Positions 1 through 10,300 of a stretch of 37,436 bases of DNA are shown in pieces (the first letter of the stretch is position 1; the number at the start of each line of letters is the position of its first letter). Both the position numbers and the translations under genes were made by a program. The DNA is from an uncultured Rhodobacterales bacterium (GTDB taxonomy: Bacteria; Pseudomonadota; Alphaproteobacteria; Rhodobacterales; Rhodobacteraceae): assembly GCA_903845215.1 (NCBI GenBank), contig CAIMWI010000064.1, positions 1 through 37,436 on the forward strand, in the 5' to 3' direction. The notes beneath the pieces were generated by a model that was not told the DNA's origin, did no database searches, and worked only from the letters and a program-made list of their open reading frames with translations.

Positions 1-55
1 AAAGGAGACGCATCAAACACAAGACCATCCAAACCCGCCGCTTGAACCATCACCG

Positions 56-319
56 TCAAGCAGCATAACCTGAACCCGATGAGCCAATGACCTCCGCTCC
101 AAAATCACCGCGGGTGTTCCAAATCATTCGACGACGGACAATCACTGTCGCTGCCTGACAAAACGCTCGTCGAAAGTTGACGTCGCCTGCCTTGGTGATG
201 CTGACCCGATCCAGAGCAGGGCGAAACTCTTCCCATGGCACCACGGCGTTGATCTCGACAAGCGGGTCCTTCTTCGCGTCCAAGCTCGCATAACGATCTG
301 AAAGATCGAAGAAACCCAT
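56..319 (-). mobile_element. Mosaic transposase remnant (IS5-like head, IS110-like tail)
   Basis: Reading from about 319 leftward, the peptide begins MGFFDLSDRYASL...VPWEEFRP, the typical start of IS5-family transposases. After about 38 residues it switches to ITKAGDVNFRRAFCQAATV, which resembles the C-terminal part of IS110-family transposases. Neither half is complete, so this is a fused scrap of two insertion sequences and not a working transposase. The part at 67-143 recurs at 25797-25873. The family calls come from remembered motifs and were not searched. Confidence 0.6.
67..143. repeat. 77-bp direct repeat, copy 1
   Basis: Positions 67-143 match 25797-25873 in the same orientation with four visible mismatches over 77 bases and no gap. 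Similarity ends sharply at both sides. This copy lies inside the transposase remnant, so the repeat is probably a piece of an insertion sequence left at two sites. Confidence 0.85.
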
Positions 320-593
320 CTGCAGCATAACGACCAGCCTCCATCTCACTCTGAACCAATATCTACACCGCCGTCAGATCAGGTGCAATTTTTCGAGGTG
401 CCCTATAGAGTTAATCGATACATTCATAGTGATTGATCTGAAGCTTTTACAAACGACGTTCCGCTTCATGTTAGGCGGTTAGGATGGCAGGAACACCATG
501 ATCGCAACCATCGCCCTTTCGTAAGCCGATCGCCGGATGCACCCAATGCCTCCCGTTTCAGAACGTCACCCTGTCCGTCTTCAGAATGACATG

Positions 594-3500
594 TCAAATC
601 ATTTTGAGTTTTCCAAAATTCAATCGGTTGATCCGCGAAGTCTCGATACTGCGCTTCATTGATCCGACATCTGCGCCATAGATAGCGCAGGACGCCTCCC
701 AGTTGTTGGTGTCAATGTTTTTTATGCCATCCCGCAAAATGGCAGTTTTTACGAATGGAAAACCCGCGGACAACATTTTCTTCCACCCTTCATAGGTCAA
801 ACCGAAGCCAGTGAATTCCGATGGACTGGAGTCCAATATCTGCTGAAAACCGAATACAATTTGCTGCGTCGCATTTGGCAAATCGTTGCTAATCGTTGCG
901 ATGTCTTTTTCATATGTGTCAATAACTGTCTGTTTCTCGGGCGAATTTATTACATCAGCCCAGTATTCTCTCAGTCTGCTGGATTTAAGATTTTGATTAT
1001 TCCAGCCAAAGAAGAAACTTTGAGCATGATAGCCATTCAATGTGGAGTCACTCAATGCAAAGAAACCCGCGTCCCGATTACGGATGCTGAAGATGATGGG
1101 ATCCAAGGACTGGAATGGCCCTAGAATACTGTCGTTGACAAAATACAACCGCTCTGCATCCCAACATTGGGGAAAACACCTAAGCATGTCAGCCCATGCG
1201 CCAAAATCGTAACCGCCATTTTCGCGAATTAGCACGCCATCGGCCAAGTCCATGATGGGATCTCCGACGGGGATCGAAAGATCCTCTGCCACAAGACAGA
1301 CAATCACAAGTAAGCCCGCCCGTTTGAGTTCTTCGATGTAGATTAATGTGTAGTCCGAAGGGGCGCCAAGCGGACAATGCGTTACGAAAAGGCACACCTC
1401 TTTGTTTGAAACTGGTGTAGGTGGTTCTTTCAAGCACATTTTCCGAACGGTACTTGTAATTTGCACAGAGGCTAAGGTTGTTGTTTCATTTTTAACAAAA
1501 TCACTGATCAAATCGCGTTTAGACCAAGCCAGACGATGTCGAGCCACTTCGGGTTCTAAACTGCTGACGGCCTCTGCCATCAAAACCCGCAGGGCCGAAT
1601 AGCGCGCAAACATCCGATTTCTGCCCTTTGTGGAAAGATCCTTTTTCCTTTCGATTTGGATGCTACCTCTGCCAGAATGGTGGACATAACAATTGTCCGC
1701 AATAACCGCGTCGAAGCCAAGATCAATGAGTTTTAGGCACAAGTCCTGAACTTCCCAATATCCTTGCGGGAAAGCCTCGCAATCTAGCCCACCTGCAAGA
1801 TCAAACGCTGTGCGATCCACTAAAAGGCAAAATCCCGATAGAAAAGGCACCCGCGGAAATGATCGCTGGGTGATCGTCAAGACTTGGGCTGCAATTTGAT
1901 CCGGCGATAATTCAACGGGCGGGTTTCCTCCCGCGGCGGTGGTGGGGCGGATCGTTTGATGAAAACCGTCGTTGGAAAGGGGGCCTGCAAGTGCCGTCAA
2001 CGGCCCAGTCTGGATCGCTTCTAGCATGCAATCGAGCCAAAGTGCTGTTACCTGCGTGTCGCTGTTTAAAAAAACCATGTAGGGCGCGTTAGACACCGAA
2101 ACGCCCGCCATTACGGCACGGGTGAACCCTAAGTTCTCGCGATTGTTGACAAGGCGAACATCTGCGTGTCGCTTTTGGTAATCGATCAGCCATGCTTCAC
2201 TTTGAGGCGTTGAGCAGTCGTTCACTAAAATGATACTCCGTATCGCCAAAGATGGAAACTTTCGGATTGATTTAAGGCAAAGGTCCAAATCATCAATCGC
2301 ATTGTAAACTGGAATTATGATGTCAACGATCGCCTCTTGCCCAACAACGGGCTTATGCAGCGGCGTTCTGGCTGTTTGATCGGCCTTTATCCCGACGCCC
2401 TTAAGAAACTCTCTGAGGCGATCTTTATCTGCGGCCTTGCTAAATGCGCGGAAGGTTTCGGCCAAAAACTCGCCTGCAAAAACATCTTCAGAATGTGTTT
2501 CTAGAAATTCTGCGAGATCGAAAAGTGTCACTTCGTGTTCATCTTCGTTCTCCATCATTTGCAAAGCGATGCGAAGCAATTGGGGAAAATCGCCTAAGTC
2601 TGGGTAAAGTGCCAAAGCCTCTATGCTTTCACGCGCCCGTGGATCTTTTAGCCGCAGTCTTGCTCCTGCCAAGGCCACCAAAGCGTCCCGATTATCCGGC
2701 TGGTGCGTCAGGGCTGTTTCGGCATGATCCATGGCGAGGTGCAGCGCCCCAAGGCGCAGGCTAGTGTTGGCAATTAGCGCATGGCTTTGAGTGTCATCAT
2801 GAGCGCAATTCAGGGCGAAGCGAAAATTTGCATGGGCACTAACAATATCGCCCGCCAAAAAAGATGTAACACCCTTGCTGCGAAACTGTGTGGCAAGGGC
2901 GCTGCGATCGGGGCGCTGTTTAGGCTTAACAGGCAGTTGGGGCTGGCGTATGACTGGGCCAGCGTGGCACATCGGTGACAAAGTCTTGCGATCATAGCCA
3001 AATCTTTCGAAATCGTGTGCATAAATGCGTTCAATCGTCGCGATGTCATTTTCGTTCGGTAATACCTTTGGAATCGCAGTGTTGCGCACCAATAAGCGCT
3101 TCATAGGGATCGTTTCTTCGACAGCGCCCGCCAATTCGTCAAGATAGCTGACAACTTGATCCAGCCCATCCTCTAGCCGAAACACCGTTGCATTACTTGG
3201 AACCATGTCCACCATCGGGCGGACGTGGCCGTCGTAAATCAGGGGATCCTCTTTCAAGGCCTGCTCGAAATCTGATAGCCAAGTCGAAAAAATTGTGTTC
3301 TGGTTGATAACTTTCAGATAGTCGCGCTGATAGTGATATTCTGATATCAGTCGATCGACCGGGTGGCGGACGACCGCAAAAGATGCATCAAAAAAGCCAG
3401 AGGGGAACAATCTCTCAAGATTTTCGACTTTAATGTGCTGGGCCGAAGTGCGTGTCCAGCGCTGCGCACTCGGGAGTGAATCAAAATCTCGGTCGATAAA

Positions 3501-3608
3501 GCCTAAGGGCCCAAAACGGGTTTGCAGGTATGCTTCAATCGAGGAACCACCACATTTTGGAACATGTGCGAAATAGACTACCTTATAAGATGCTTTGAAT
3601 ATCGGCAT
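594..3608 (-). CDS. Sulfotransferase / TPR / GT2 glycosyltransferase / RgpF-like multidomain protein
   Basis: A large protein probably building or decorating a surface polysaccharide. Numbered from the ATG at 3608 (1004 aa), residues about 9-198 look like a sulfotransferase: FAHVPKCGGSS is a PAPS-binding loop and VVRHPVDRLISEYHY fits the 3'-phosphate site. Residues about 238-330 look like TPR repeats. Residues about 429-673 are a family 2 glycosyltransferase (VDIIIPVYNA, LVNDCS, and FLNSDTQ in the DXD position). Residues about 737-985 resemble rhamnan synthesis protein F (CLFVTHCP, RENGGYDFGAW, LYFVNDSILGPF). The frame extends upstream to a TTG at 3659 (1021 aa). I prefer the ATG because it lies just before the first domain, but neither start has a good ribosome binding site. 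It stands alone, with transposon debris downstream. The domains are recognised; the sugar and the acceptor are unknown. Confidence 0.85.
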   Translation of the reverse strand: MPIFKASYKVVYFAHVPKCGGSSIEAYLQTRFGPLGFIDRDFDSLPSAQRWTRTSAQHIKVENLERLFPSGFFDASFAVVRHPVDRLISEYHYQRDYLKVINQNTIFSTWLSDFEQALKEDPLIYDGHVRPMVDMVPSNATVFRLEDGLDQVVSYLDELAGAVEETIPMKRLLVRNTAIPKVLPNENDIATIERIYAHDFERFGYDRKTLSPMCHAGPVIRQPQLPVKPKQRPDRSALATQFRSKGVTSFLAGDIVSAHANFRFALNCAHDDTQSHALIANTSLRLGALHLAMDHAETALTHQPDNRDALVALAGARLRLKDPRARESIEALALYPDLGDFPQLLRIALQMMENEDEHEVTLFDLAEFLETHSEDVFAGEFLAETFRAFSKAADKDRLREFLKGVGIKADQTARTPLHKPVVGQEAIVDIIIPVYNAIDDLDLCLKSIRKFPSLAIRSIILVNDCSTPQSEAWLIDYQKRHADVRLVNNRENLGFTRAVMAGVSVSNAPYMVFLNSDTQVTALWLDCMLEAIQTGPLTALAGPLSNDGFHQTIRPTTAAGGNPPVELSPDQIAAQVLTITQRSFPRVPFLSGFCLLVDRTAFDLAGGLDCEAFPQGYWEVQDLCLKLIDLGFDAVIADNCYVHHSGRGSIQIERKKDLSTKGRNRMFARYSALRVLMAEAVSSLEPEVARHRLAWSKRDLISDFVKNETTTLASVQITSTVRKMCLKEPPTPVSNKEVCLFVTHCPLGAPSDYTLIYIEELKRAGLLVIVCLVAEDLSIPVGDPIMDLADGVLIRENGGYDFGAWADMLRCFPQCWDAERLYFVNDSILGPFQSLDPIIFSIRNRDAGFFALSDSTLNGYHAQSFFFGWNNQNLKSSRLREYWADVINSPEKQTVIDTYEKDIATISNDLPNATQQIVFGFQQILDSSPSEFTGFGLTYEGWKKMLSAGFPFVKTAILRDGIKNIDTNNWEASCAIYGADVGSMKRSIETSRINRLNFGKLKMI

Positions 3609-3659
3609 ATCTGGTGCTTTCGTTCCTTTTGCGAACTTCAATTCGACTGATGTCTGCAA

Positions 3660-4391
3660 TGATGCTCACGACCTTTGATTGTGTAGCACATGCTTGGCGC
3701 ATTAAGCTATATTGGAAGTCGTTTTGTGAGGATCACGACGCCCGCGCGTTCGAGGCCGCGCCATACCTACACTGTCATTAACGCCAACTCGCCTACACAG
3801 TTGGTCCTACCGATGGCGCGAAGCATCATAGACTTTGCCCGCGCTGAACATTTCTGTGCCACTGAACACGCTATGGCTCGGAATAAGACAGTAGGCTATG
3901 CGCCGCTTGTCGGCGATGCCACCAACTTTGGCATCTGGAGAGAGGTAGGTTGGCAGACCGTCACTGACCGTGAGCGCGGGGGTTGTGGCAACAGGTTCTG
4001 TGCGATTTCCACCCCCCCGCAGTGCTGGCCGCCTGTGCGGAACCGATCGACCCGTTTACCGCCCGCCGGACTGCACAAGGCGATGCGCCCTCTTCACATG
4101 ACTTGGGCTACCGCTTGACAGCGGGGCCGAAACCAAGGCTTGGAGTGCAGCAATGCCGTACCCCACCCTTGGGGTTGGTCAATACTCAGGTTTCGGGTTG
4201 CTGATGAACCTTAAACCGCGATCTCTATTGTAAACGATTCAACATACTCTGCCCCCGAAACAAGTAAATTAGATAACAATTCCAAAAAGGTATCCAATAT
4301 CTGGCAGGGGTTTATTCGTGTTGCTTTCGCACCATTGCAGCGTCGGCGTTGAGATATTACGCAAAGTCTAAATGGCTGCTATCTCAGGGCC
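3660..4391. other. Intergenic stretch without a convincing gene
   Basis: About 730 bp between two minus-strand genes. The open frames here (longest about 140 codons, plus strand from 3690) show no recognisable domain, no ribosome binding site and unnatural composition. A short hairpin (ACCCCA / TGGGGT, loop CCCT) lies at 4160-4175. The promoter of the large glycosyltransferase gene should lie at the left end. Confidence 0.5.
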
Positions 4392-4595
4392 TTATTTGAA
4401 TGCGTATCCCTTTGGGATGCCGAGGGCTTTAAACGCCCAAGCGGCAGGGCAGTAGCCTGTGAGCGACGACTGGATCAGGTTCGCGCCGATGAAAACACTG
4501 AACCAGACGAAATGGGGCGAGACGTAAGTGGTGAGAATCACGCTAAGCAGCACCATGACGCCGGCAAACAAAAGAACAGATCGGTCGAGGGTCAT
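4392..4595 (-). CDS. DUF2892 (YgaP-like) inner-membrane protein
   Basis: A 67-aa protein with two hydrophobic stretches (about residues 7-24 and 30-45) and the motif SSLTGYCPAAWAFKALGI, typical of the DUF2892 family, the membrane part of YgaP-type rhodaneses. The start at 4595 is chosen because AGGAAGGA lies 6-8 bases upstream; the frame stays open 11 codons further without such a site. It lies 51 bp downstream of the sulfide:quinone oxidoreductase on the same strand. In many proteobacteria this family sits with sulfide or persulfide detoxification genes, so a role in sulfide handling at the membrane is likely but inferred. No rhodanese domain is attached. Confidence 0.85.
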   Translation of the reverse strand: MTLDRSVLLFAGVMVLLSVILTTYVSPHFVWFSVFIGANLIQSSLTGYCPAAWAFKALGIPKGYAFK

Positions 4596-4646
4596 TTCGG
4601 TATCCTTCCTAGGTTTAGCCGGGGCCATGCGCCCCGGCAGTGGGGC

Positions 4647-5933
4647 TTAGCCCTTTTTGGTTTCTTTCAGCTTGTCGATGCCCATAACTTTCAAGGCGAG
4701 GCTTTCGTAGAAGGGCTCTGACTTGCCTTGCCGCAGCTTGCGCATGAAGTATTTTTCAAAGCCCACCTTGGCCAAATGCACCCATTTGCCCGATGCCGAC
4801 CAGTTGACGTTGCGCGGCGGAATTTGCGGCTGGGCGATAAAGGCGATTCCCCCGTCGCCAAAGTCGGCAAGGCAAATGGCGTTCCAAGTGCCCACCTCGT
4901 CCGCCTGCCCGCCGCGCACGATCTTGCCGATGTTATGCGCAGTTGCGGTGACCATGCTTTCAATCATGAAGCCGGTTTTGGGCACGCCGCAAGCCACTGG
5001 GGTGGGGGCAAGTGGAGGGATAGCAACACAAACGCCCACGGCGAAGATGTTCTTGAACTTGGGGTTTTGCTGGTGCTGGTCAACGATGGTAAAGCCGCGC
5101 GGGTTCGACAGGCCTTCGATGCCCGACACAGGTTTGATGCCGCGAAAGGCGGGCAGCATCATCGAATAGGCAAAGGGAAGGGTCTTTTCCGTCTTGGCCA
5201 CGCCATCTTCGCCCACTTCTTCGACTGTCATCTGGCCGTTTTCAACCTTTTTGATCCGGGTCGAGGTCATCCATTTGATCGTCTTTGATCGCATTTCCGA
5301 TTCCAGCAGGCCCTTGGTGTCGCCCACCCCGTCAAGGCCCAGATGGCCCACATAGGGTTCCGGCGTCACGAAGGTCATGGGCACCTTGTCGCGGATTTTG
5401 GCTTTGCGCAGAGCGGTTTCCAGAATGAATAGGAATTCATAAGCGGGGCCAAAACAGCTTGCGCCTTGGGCCGCGCCAATGATCACTGGGCCAGGGTTTT
5501 TCAACAGTTGCTGAAAGGCGACTTCGGCTTTTTCAGCATGGTCAATGTGGCAGACGGATTGGGTAAAACCCCCATGCGGGCCAAGCCCCGGCACTTCGTC
5601 AAAGGCCAGTTCGGGGCCAGTGGCGATCACAAGGTAGTCGTAAGACACAGACTGCCCATCAACCAGTTGGATGCGGTTTTCTTCCGGGTGCAATTTTTCT
5701 GCCGCAACCGGAATGAAGTTGATTTGCCGCTTGGCCATGGTAGGGGCCAGATCAACCGTGATATCATCGCGCTTGCGCCAACCTACTGCGATCCATGGGT
5801 TCGACGGCACGAAGTGATAGGTTGGGTCTTTCGTCACCACCGTGATGGTGTCTTCCTTGCGCAACTGGTCCTTCAATTCATAGGCCATGATGGCCCCGCC
5901 AAGTCCTGCGCCTAATACGACAACATGTGCCAT
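4647..5933 (-). CDS. sqr: Sulfide:quinone oxidoreductase, type I-like
   Basis: A 428-aa FAD enzyme that oxidises sulfide to polysulfide or zero-valent sulfur and passes electrons to the quinone pool, peripherally bound at the periplasmic face. The N-terminal dinucleotide fold is VVVLGAGLGG (residues 4-13). Cysteines at 128 (SVCHID), 160 (GASCFG) and 354 (AICLAD) correspond closely to the three functional cysteines known at 128, 160 and 356 in Acidithiobacillus SQR. A second nucleotide-binding stretch and IFAVGVCV follow, and the C-terminal part (KYFMRKL) fits a membrane-associated helix. The ATG at 5933 has GGGAG 9 bases upstream; ten further codons are open upstream without one. It follows the outer-membrane factor gene by 61 bp and precedes the DUF2892 gene. 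Confidence 0.92.
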   Translation of the reverse strand: MAHVVVLGAGLGGAIMAYELKDQLRKEDTITVVTKDPTYHFVPSNPWIAVGWRKRDDITVDLAPTMAKRQINFIPVAAEKLHPEENRIQLVDGQSVSYDYLVIATGPELAFDEVPGLGPHGGFTQSVCHIDHAEKAEVAFQQLLKNPGPVIIGAAQGASCFGPAYEFLFILETALRKAKIRDKVPMTFVTPEPYVGHLGLDGVGDTKGLLESEMRSKTIKWMTSTRIKKVENGQMTVEEVGEDGVAKTEKTLPFAYSMMLPAFRGIKPVSGIEGLSNPRGFTIVDQHQQNPKFKNIFAVGVCVAIPPLAPTPVACGVPKTGFMIESMVTATAHNIGKIVRGGQADEVGTWNAICLADFGDGGIAFIAQPQIPPRNVNWSASGKWVHLAKVGFEKYFMRKLRQGKSEPFYESLALKVMGIDKLKETKKG

Positions 5934-5994
5934 TGGTCTTGCTCCCTTGGGTTCGGATTTCACCCGTCCGATGCGTGGATCGGGCGGGCGTTGC

Positions 5995-7380
5995 TCAATC
6001 GGCAGAGACGCCCGCTGCGGTGGCCGTACTCAGACGTATGAAGTTGATGGCCCGCGCGTGGCTCGCATCGGCCAGCGACGCTTTGGCGTCGAGCAGAGTG
6101 CGCTCGGCCTCCAGCACGCTGAGAAAATCGCCTTGCCCGATTTCAAAACTTGACCGTGCAAGGTCCAGCGTTTGCACCGAAATGCTGGTCAGGCGTTCTT
6201 GCGCGGCCATGTTGCGCCCGTCGCGGCTGTAGGCGGCGAGGGCGTTTTGAATTTCCTCAACCGCGCCGCGCACGGTGGCTTGCCATGCAAGGTCGGCCTG
6301 CTTAGCGCGCGATTGCGCTGCGTTCACGGCGTTTTGGATCTTGTCACGGTTAAACAGCGGCAGCGTGACAGATGGCCCAAATGACCGCGTTGTGTTGCCC
6401 CACGCGCCGTCAGTTCCGGCGGCAGTGATAGTGCCGCCCAAGGTGAGCGAGGGGTAAAGATCCGCCTTAGCCACACCCACAGCGGCATAGGCGGCGGCCA
6501 TGTCACGTTCGGCCACGATCACATCGGGCCGGTGGCGCAGCACGTCGGCGGGCACGCCCACGGTGGCGCGAAAGTGGGGCACGGGTTGGGCAGAGCCGCG
6601 TTGTAAATCTTGTGCCAGTTGGGCCAAAGGTTGGCCCGTCAGCGTGGACAAGCGATTCAGGGCAGTGGCATAGCCTACCTCCAGCGCGGGCAGTTGGGCA
6701 TCTGCGATGGCCACCAACTGATCGGCGCGCAAGGTATCTAACTTGGTCGACGCCCCCGCCTCAAACGAGCTTTGCACCAGACCAACCGTCTTCTTGCGGC
6801 TGCCGATGCTCTCGCGGGTTAAGGTGATGCGGTTTTGGTAATAGCGCAGGTCAACATAGGCGCTTGCCACAGCTCCTGTCAGCGTAATGCGCGCCACATC
6901 GGCACTGGCATAGGCCGCGTCTAGCCGCGCGTTGGATGTGGCCTTGGTCGATTGCACGCGCCCGAACAAGTCCACCACCCAAGACAGGTTGGAGTTCGCC
7001 TCTTCCACCATGACCGAGGATGCACCCATCGGCTCTGTCAGCCCTGCTTTGGCTGATACACCAATCTGCGGCAGGCTGTTTGCGGCGGTGACATTGGCCA
7101 AAGCACGCGCTTCTTGCACCCTTTCCACCGCTTGCAACACGTTCAGGTTCTGCGCCAGCCCCGTGGTGATCAGCTGATCAAGGGCGGGGTCTTTGAAGGC
7201 AAGCCACCACTGGGGTAAAGTGGTTTGCGCCGGTGTTGATCCCGCGCCGTCAAAAGTGGCGGGGGCCACAAGGGTTGGGGCTTGGTAGGGCGCCGTGCTG
7301 CACGCCGCCAACGCCAGACTTAGAACAAGCGTTGTCGCCAATCGGGGCCGCAGGAGGGCACGGTGGGGGGCATAGGTCAT
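5995..7380 (-). CDS. RND efflux outer-membrane factor lipoprotein (NodT/OprM family)
   Basis: A 461-aa outer-membrane channel of a tripartite efflux system. The N-terminus has a basic region, a hydrophobic core and the lipobox LAAC with Cys27, so it is a lipoprotein. Two repeated OEP domains follow, with typical stretches such as PQWWLAFKDPALDQLI and VGVPADVLRHRPDVIVAERDMAAAYAAVGVAKADLYPSLTL-like sequence near the middle. The start overlaps the pump stop codon by 4 bp, so the two are translationally coupled. The trio adaptor-pump-channel is complete. The substrate cannot be read from sequence. Confidence 0.93.
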   Translation of the reverse strand: MTYAPHRALLRPRLATTLVLSLALAACSTAPYQAPTLVAPATFDGAGSTPAQTTLPQWWLAFKDPALDQLITTGLAQNLNVLQAVERVQEARALANVTAANSLPQIGVSAKAGLTEPMGASSVMVEEANSNLSWVVDLFGRVQSTKATSNARLDAAYASADVARITLTGAVASAYVDLRYYQNRITLTRESIGSRKKTVGLVQSSFEAGASTKLDTLRADQLVAIADAQLPALEVGYATALNRLSTLTGQPLAQLAQDLQRGSAQPVPHFRATVGVPADVLRHRPDVIVAERDMAAAYAAVGVAKADLYPSLTLGGTITAAGTDGAWGNTTRSFGPSVTLPLFNRDKIQNAVNAAQSRAKQADLAWQATVRGAVEEIQNALAAYSRDGRNMAAQERLTSISVQTLDLARSSFEIGQGDFLSVLEAERTLLDAKASLADASHARAINFIRLSTATAAGVSAD

Positions 7381-10300
7381 GTTTTGAAAACTCGATATAT
7401 GGCGGGGATGACCAGAACAGTCAGCAGGGTCGACGACAGCAGCCCAAACAAAAGCGAGATGGCGAGCCCTTGGAAAATCGGGTCTGTCAAGATCACCACT
7501 GCCCCGATCATCGCGGCGATGGCGGTCAGAAGGATAGGCTTGAATCGGATCGCTCCGGCCTCAACCAGAACGTCGATCGTCACCTCTCCATTCCCGCTGT
7601 TGCGGATGAAATCGACCAACAAGATCGAGTTGCGCACGATAATCCCCGCCAGCGCGATAAACCCGATCATCGAGGTGGCTGAAAATGGCGCACCAAACAG
7701 CCAGTGGCCGGCCATGATCCCAAGGAAGGTCAGGGGGATGGGCGTCAAGATCACCAAGGGCAGGCGGAAAGATCCGAACTGGGCGACGACCAAGATGTAG
7801 ATCCCCAGCAGCGCCACACCGAAGGCCGCTCCCATGTCGCGGAAGGTGACATAGGTGACTTCCCACTCGCCATCCCATAGCAGGGTGACTTTGCTTTCAT
7901 CCAGCGGTTGGCCGTGCAGGCTGATGATGGGTTTGCCATCCGCCCAGTGTTGTTGTTCGATCTGATCGGCGACCGCCAGCATCCCGTACAGCGGCGCTTC
8001 AAAAGTGCCCGCCATTTCGGCAGTGACCATTTCGGCGTCGCGGCCATTGTGGCGGAAGATCGGGAACGAGGCTTGTTCTTCGCCGATGGTGACCACATCG
8101 CCCAGTTCCACCACCGATTTTGCACCGGGCAGTACATTGGCCGGGATCGGCGTGGTCAAAAAGCGCTGATCCATCACGCGGTCAGATTTGGCCCGCGCCA
8201 CTTGCAACGGAATGGGCAAGCGCCCCTCGCCACGGTTGGAATAGCCCACGACTTGCCCGCCGTTCAGCAGGGCCAGCGTGTCAAACACGTCTTGTTCTTG
8301 CACACCGAAGAAGTCGAGGTTGTCGTTGGAAACCGTGGCCCGAAGGCGGCGCGCGGGTGTGCCATAGCTGTTGTCAACATCGACGATAAAGGGCACGGCT
8401 TTGAAGGCCGCCTCAATCTGCGCGGCAGCAGCACGTCGGGTGGCAGCGTCGGGGCCATACACCTCGGCCAGCAGGGTAGAGATAACGGGAGGGCCGGGGG
8501 GTGGTTCGACCACTTTGAGGCTGGTTCCGACGGGCACGTTAAGTGCGGCGAGCTTGGCGCGAATATCCAAGGCAACCGCATGGCTTGGGCGTTCGCGTTC
8601 GCCTTTGGATGTTAGGTTGATCGCCACTTCGCCCAGTTGCGGTTCTTGACGCAGGTAATAATGGCGCACCAAGCCGTTAAAGTTGAACGGTGCGGCGGTG
8701 CCCGCGTGCGTTTGCACGCTTGTCACCTCGGGCAATCCCATGACCACTTGCGCCACATCCTGCGCCACGCGGTCGGTGGCTTGCACCGATGCGCCCTCGG
8801 GCAGATCGATCATCACCGACAGTTCGGATTTGTTATCAAAGGGCAGCAGTTTGACCGTGACATCACGGGTGTAAAGCAGCGTCAGTGACCCAAAGGACAA
8901 AACTGCCGTCACCAACAAGAACGCCAAACTGCGTGTTTTGGTGGCCAGCAAAGGGCGTGCGACGCGGTTATAGGTGCGTTCGATCCAGCCGCCGTGATGG
9001 CCGCCGTAAGTGTCGTCATGACCATGCGCTGTCATATCGGCGCGGCCTGCGATCTTCACCATCAGCCACGGTGTGATGATCACGGCGACAAAGAACGAAA
9101 AGATCATCGCGGCCGAGGCATTGGCCGGAATGGGTGACATATAGGGCCCCATCAGGCCCGACACGAACAGCATGGGCAGCAGGGCCGCGACCACCGTCAG
9201 GGTGGCGACGATCGTGGGGTTGCCCACCTCTGCCACTGCGTCGATTGCTGCGGCAGAGCGGCTGCGGCCATCTTTCATGCCCCAGTGGCGGGCGATGTTT
9301 TCGATCACCACAATCGCATCGTCAACAAGAATGCCGATGGAAAAGATCAGGGCAAACAGGCTAACGCGGTTCAGCGTGTAGCCCATGATCCACGAGGCAA
9401 ACAGCGTCAAAAGGATCGTGACGGGAATGACAATGGCCACCACAATCGCCTCGCGCCAACCGATCGCCAGCCAGACAAGCGCGATGATCGACACGGTGGC
9501 CAGCCCAAGGTGGAACAGCAGTTCGTTGGCCTTTTCGTTGGCGGTCTCACCATAATCGCGCGTCACGGTGACGATCACGCTGTCGGGGATCTGGTGGCCC
9601 TTCATCGCTTCAACGCGCGTCAGCACCTGCTCGGCCACAACGACCGCATTGGCGCCAGCGCGTTTGGCAATGGCCAGCGTCACAGCTGGGCTGCGGGTGG
9701 TGGTGCCGTCTGCCGTGCGGGTGATGTTGGCGACGATATGGTCAGACGTATCGGCGACATAGGCCACCTTGGCCACATCGGCGACATAGACTGGGCGGCC
9801 ATCGCGCGTGGTTAGCAAAAGATACGCCACTTCTGCTGGTGCTGTCAGGGTCTGACCCGCCACAAGATCAATCTCTTGGCCGCCATCGCGCAGCTTTCCG
9901 GTGTTTAGCGTGCGGTTCGCTTGCCCAACCTTTTGCGCCAATTGCTGCAAGGTGACACCATACAGCGCCAAGCGGTCGGGGTCGGGTTGAATTTGTATGG
10001 CGTCTTGCGCATCACCTACAAGGTAGGTCAGGCCCACGTTCTCGGCCTTTGCCACTTCGGTCTGCAAGGTGCGTGCGATGCGGGTGAGATCGTCAGCCGA
10101 GATCGTCTGACCGGGGGCAGACGACAGCGTCAGCGACAAGATCGCCACATCGTCAATCCCGCGCCCGACGATCAGGGGTTCGGGAATGCCAAGGGGAACA
10201 CGGTCTATATTGGCGCGGACCTTGTCGTGCACGCGCAACATGGCGTCGTCAGAATTGGTGCCCACGGCGAAGCGTGCGGTGACCATTGCGCTGTCATCAC

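Noticed and set aside
3690..4118. 142-codon plus-strand open frame
   Set aside because: No domain, no ribosome binding site, low-complexity arginine/proline-rich composition; a frame also exists on the other strand over the same bases.
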